Assembly: GCF_947632445.1 (NCBI RefSeq)
Contig: NZ_CANRPM010000001.1
Location: 86,519-150,518, forward strand
DNA: 64,000 nucleotides
Direction of reading: 5' to 3'
Source of the DNA: an uncultured Bacteroides sp.
GTDB taxonomy: Bacteria > Bacteroidota > Bacteroidia > Bacteroidales > Bacteroidaceae
The notes under the pieces were generated by a model. It made no database searches. It was given only the letters and a program-made list of their open reading frames with translations, and was not told where the DNA came from. This document shows, in pieces, positions 62,326 through 64,000 of the stretch; positions within the stretch are counted from its first letter, which is position 1; each line of letters begins with the position of its first letter. Made by a program: the position numbers and the translations under genes.

Positions 62326-63969
62326 ATGGATACAACAACATTAGGAGCAAATTATGGAAACGAGTATTTATTCTTAACAGGGATAATAATTATTATTGCT
62401 TTTATCATTATCTACTTTCTGCTTAAAAGTAAGAAAGATAATACACCAACTGAAGATGTTGTAAATGTGAACCCTGAAAACACATCTAAATCAGAGAAAC
62501 ATATAACGAAAGAACCATCTACAACAAATCAACCCCCAAATTCTTCCTCTGAAAAACGACCAATAATAATACCGAGTCCTATTTTACAAGAAGTAAATGT
62601 AAAAATAGAAGAGGAGTCCAAACATTCCTTACCCAAATATATCGGATATGAGCCGATAAATATATTTACTCAAACAGAGCCTTTACATTATCCGTATGTC
62701 GTAATGCCTTCAAGGACAAAATGTCCAATAAAAATTCCTCAAAAAGGAAGAAGCGGTAGAAAAGGATATAAAGAAGATGAATTTCTTTTATACATACGAA
62801 GATATTTTAAAGAAACGTTCAACATATATGATGATAGATATGTTCTGACGAAAGCAAATAGATATGAACCTGATTTTTCATTATTAAATGAAAAAGATGG
62901 AATTAATATCTTTCTCGATATAGAAATTGATGAACCTTATGAAGGTATTAACGATGTCAATATTAGAAAAGCAACCCATTTTCAACTTGCCGATATCAAT
63001 AGAAATAATGAATTCAAAAATAGAGGTTGGATTGTTATCAGATTTGCAGAAATACAAATTCATCAGAATCCAAATGGATGCTGTAGGTTTATCGCAGATG
63101 TTATTAAAAGCATCTGTCCCCAATTTACAATTCCTCATGATTTGTTATCAATAAAACGTATAGAACCTGTTCAACAATGGACCAAGGACATTGCGTTGGC
63201 CTGGTCAAAACAAAGATACAGAGAAAAATATTTAGGTATCGACCACTTTGGATATATACCAAAGATGATTGGGCCAGATATTACAATCATTCAAGATGAG
63301 AAAGTGGAGGAAGAAGTCGTAGATGATAAGATAGTTGTAATTCCAGATAAGACCATAAGTGATATGCCTGAACAAAACATTGTGAGTACTGCCATTAAAA
63401 CCGGTAAATACATTCCCTTTCAATACGACCAAGAAAAAACTATCGTAAAACCTTCAAACCTTGACGGGCGTGTTATGACGGATTATTGTAATGTGAAAAA
63501 CAGTAAAAACAATGCAGAAGTTAAAAAGGCTGAAAGAGCTGCAAAGAGAAACAACAAGACTACCTTTGAAGGCGGGAGTGTTAACACAGTAGACAAAAGT
63601 GCGTCTAAACAACTTGTTATGGACCACTTTGCAAACGGCGTCGCCAAAGAGTGTGGCAATATTCCCGTTTGTTCTGGACAAGTTTTACACTTTACGGGTG
63701 AAACCGCACCGCAAAAAGGTAACGGCGACGTGCCTGATTGGATTGCCCTTGAAACAGTAGAAGGCTATCATATTGGGTTGCGTCAAGTTGCAAGAAACGG
63801 TAGCGGTGTTACCTTTAATGAAGGCGTAAACGACGTACCAAGCAAAATTTGTGCGTTTATCGACGCTTGTCCTATTGCATTGACGGTACACGATGTAAAG
63901 AAAGTAGAAAGTTCTTCAAGGAGCGGCAAAAACTCTTATTACATTTTCGAGCCGGTAACAATTAAGTAA
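62326..63969 (+). CDS. Membrane-anchored PD-(D/E)XK-nuclease-like protein
   Basis: 547 aa, strongly A/T-rich. An N-terminal membrane helix (~14-32) is followed by a disordered Lys/Pro/Ser linker (~35-100). Residues ~145-260 look like a PD-(D/E)XK nuclease: a leading acidic helix (YKEDEFLLYIRRYF), YEPDFSLL, IFLDIEIDEPYEG and then RGWIVIRFAEIQIH, the order found in DUF559/Vsr-like folds. The C-terminal third (~455-547) is a separate beta-rich domain (IALETVEGYHIGLRQVA...). The nuclease assignment rests on motif order, not on a known family member. It probably belongs to an accessory or defence cargo beside the IS-rich stretch. Confidence 0.6.
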   Translation: MDTTTLGANYGNEYLFLTGIIIIIAFIIIYFLLKSKKDNTPTEDVVNVNPENTSKSEKHITKEPSTTNQPPNSSSEKRPIIIPSPILQEVNVKIEEESKHSLPKYIGYEPINIFTQTEPLHYPYVVMPSRTKCPIKIPQKGRSGRKGYKEDEFLLYIRRYFKETFNIYDDRYVLTKANRYEPDFSLLNEKDGINIFLDIEIDEPYEGINDVNIRKATHFQLADINRNNEFKNRGWIVIRFAEIQIHQNPNGCCRFIADVIKSICPQFTIPHDLLSIKRIEPVQQWTKDIALAWSKQRYREKYLGIDHFGYIPKMIGPDITIIQDEKVEEEVVDDKIVVIPDKTISDMPEQNIVSTAIKTGKYIPFQYDQEKTIVKPSNLDGRVMTDYCNVKNSKNNAEVKKAERAAKRNNKTTFEGGSVNTVDKSASKQLVMDHFANGVAKECGNIPVCSGQVLHFTGETAPQKGNGDVPDWIALETVEGYHIGLRQVARNGSGVTFNEGVNDVPSKICAFIDACPIALTVHDVKKVESSSRSGKNSYYIFEPVTIK

Positions 63970-63975
63970 AAAGTT

Positions 63976-64000
63976 AGTGGGAGAAATCCCACTTTCTTTT
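63976..64000 (+). terminator. Terminator of the 547-aa gene
   Basis: AGTGGGA-GAAA-TCCCACT, a perfect 7-bp stem with a GNRA-type loop, followed by TTCTTTT to the window end. Confidence 0.75.

Overview
The window is chromosomal DNA from a Bacteroides-like member of the Bacteroidales. The evidence is the recurrent TAnnTTTG/TTTG promoters of the Bacteroidetes primary sigma factor, weak or absent Shine-Dalgarno sequences, SPII lipoproteins and TonB-type outer-membrane barrels, a long ispG with an insertion domain, DUF3316/DUF4294/DUF4010 family genes, and IS982-family remnants. The species cannot be fixed from sequence alone. The left edge cuts polA; the right edge lies just after the stop and terminator of a low-GC gene.

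Layout. 1-9.3 kb: polA (5' truncated), an SGNH + MBOAT O-acylation pair, ychF, lgt and an acyltransferase. 9.3-15.8 kb: mutS, a probable small RNA, a PH-like membrane protein, nadB and rubrerythrin. 16-20.5 kb: a low-GC orphan membrane protein, a deleted IS982 copy, sanA, a 44-aa membrane protein, a CYTH phosphatase and an MgtC/DUF4010 membrane protein. 20.6-32.7 kb: an outer-membrane barrel, comF-like, inositol monophosphatase, Nudix, a large TPR protein paired with a barrel, and topA. 32.7-35.3 kb: a low-GC insertion with an EcoRI-family adenine methyltransferase interrupted by two poly-G tracts and a DUF262-HNH nuclease, preceded by a transposase scrap and closed by a terminator. 35.4-43.3 kb: rpoN, a PAP2-like protein, gcvH, purE, ispG, a ctp protease and three tRNAs. 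43.5-50.7 kb: parC with DUF3316 and an S41 lipoprotein, glyS and an FKBP lipoprotein. 50.9-56.6 kb: a probable peptidoglycan amino-sugar salvage operon (namZ, SSS symporter, nagX-like, BadF-type kinase) and a radical SAM gene. 56.7-64 kb: an HHH-barrel protein, DUF4294, about 3 kb of decayed IS DNA, and a membrane-anchored PD-(D/E)XK-like protein.

The most interesting item is the restriction-modification-like pair at 32.9-35.2 kb. The conserved methyltransferase N-terminus and C-terminus are both out of frame with the middle of the gene, each by one base, exactly at G10 and G11 runs. One G fewer in each run would give a continuous ~392-aa protein ending 12 nt before the nuclease start. This suggests a two-switch phase-variable system that may control modification and, through translational coupling, restriction. 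A second novelty is a three-copy intergenic repeat (after polA, before ychF, after ispG). It has a conserved hairpin, a 23-bp-period tandem array whose inner 9-mer differs between copies, and a conserved tail. Other points include a decayed duplicate of the ychF 5' end, a nearly identical promoter-plus-spacer upstream of rpoN and parC, and a ~66-nt candidate small RNA.
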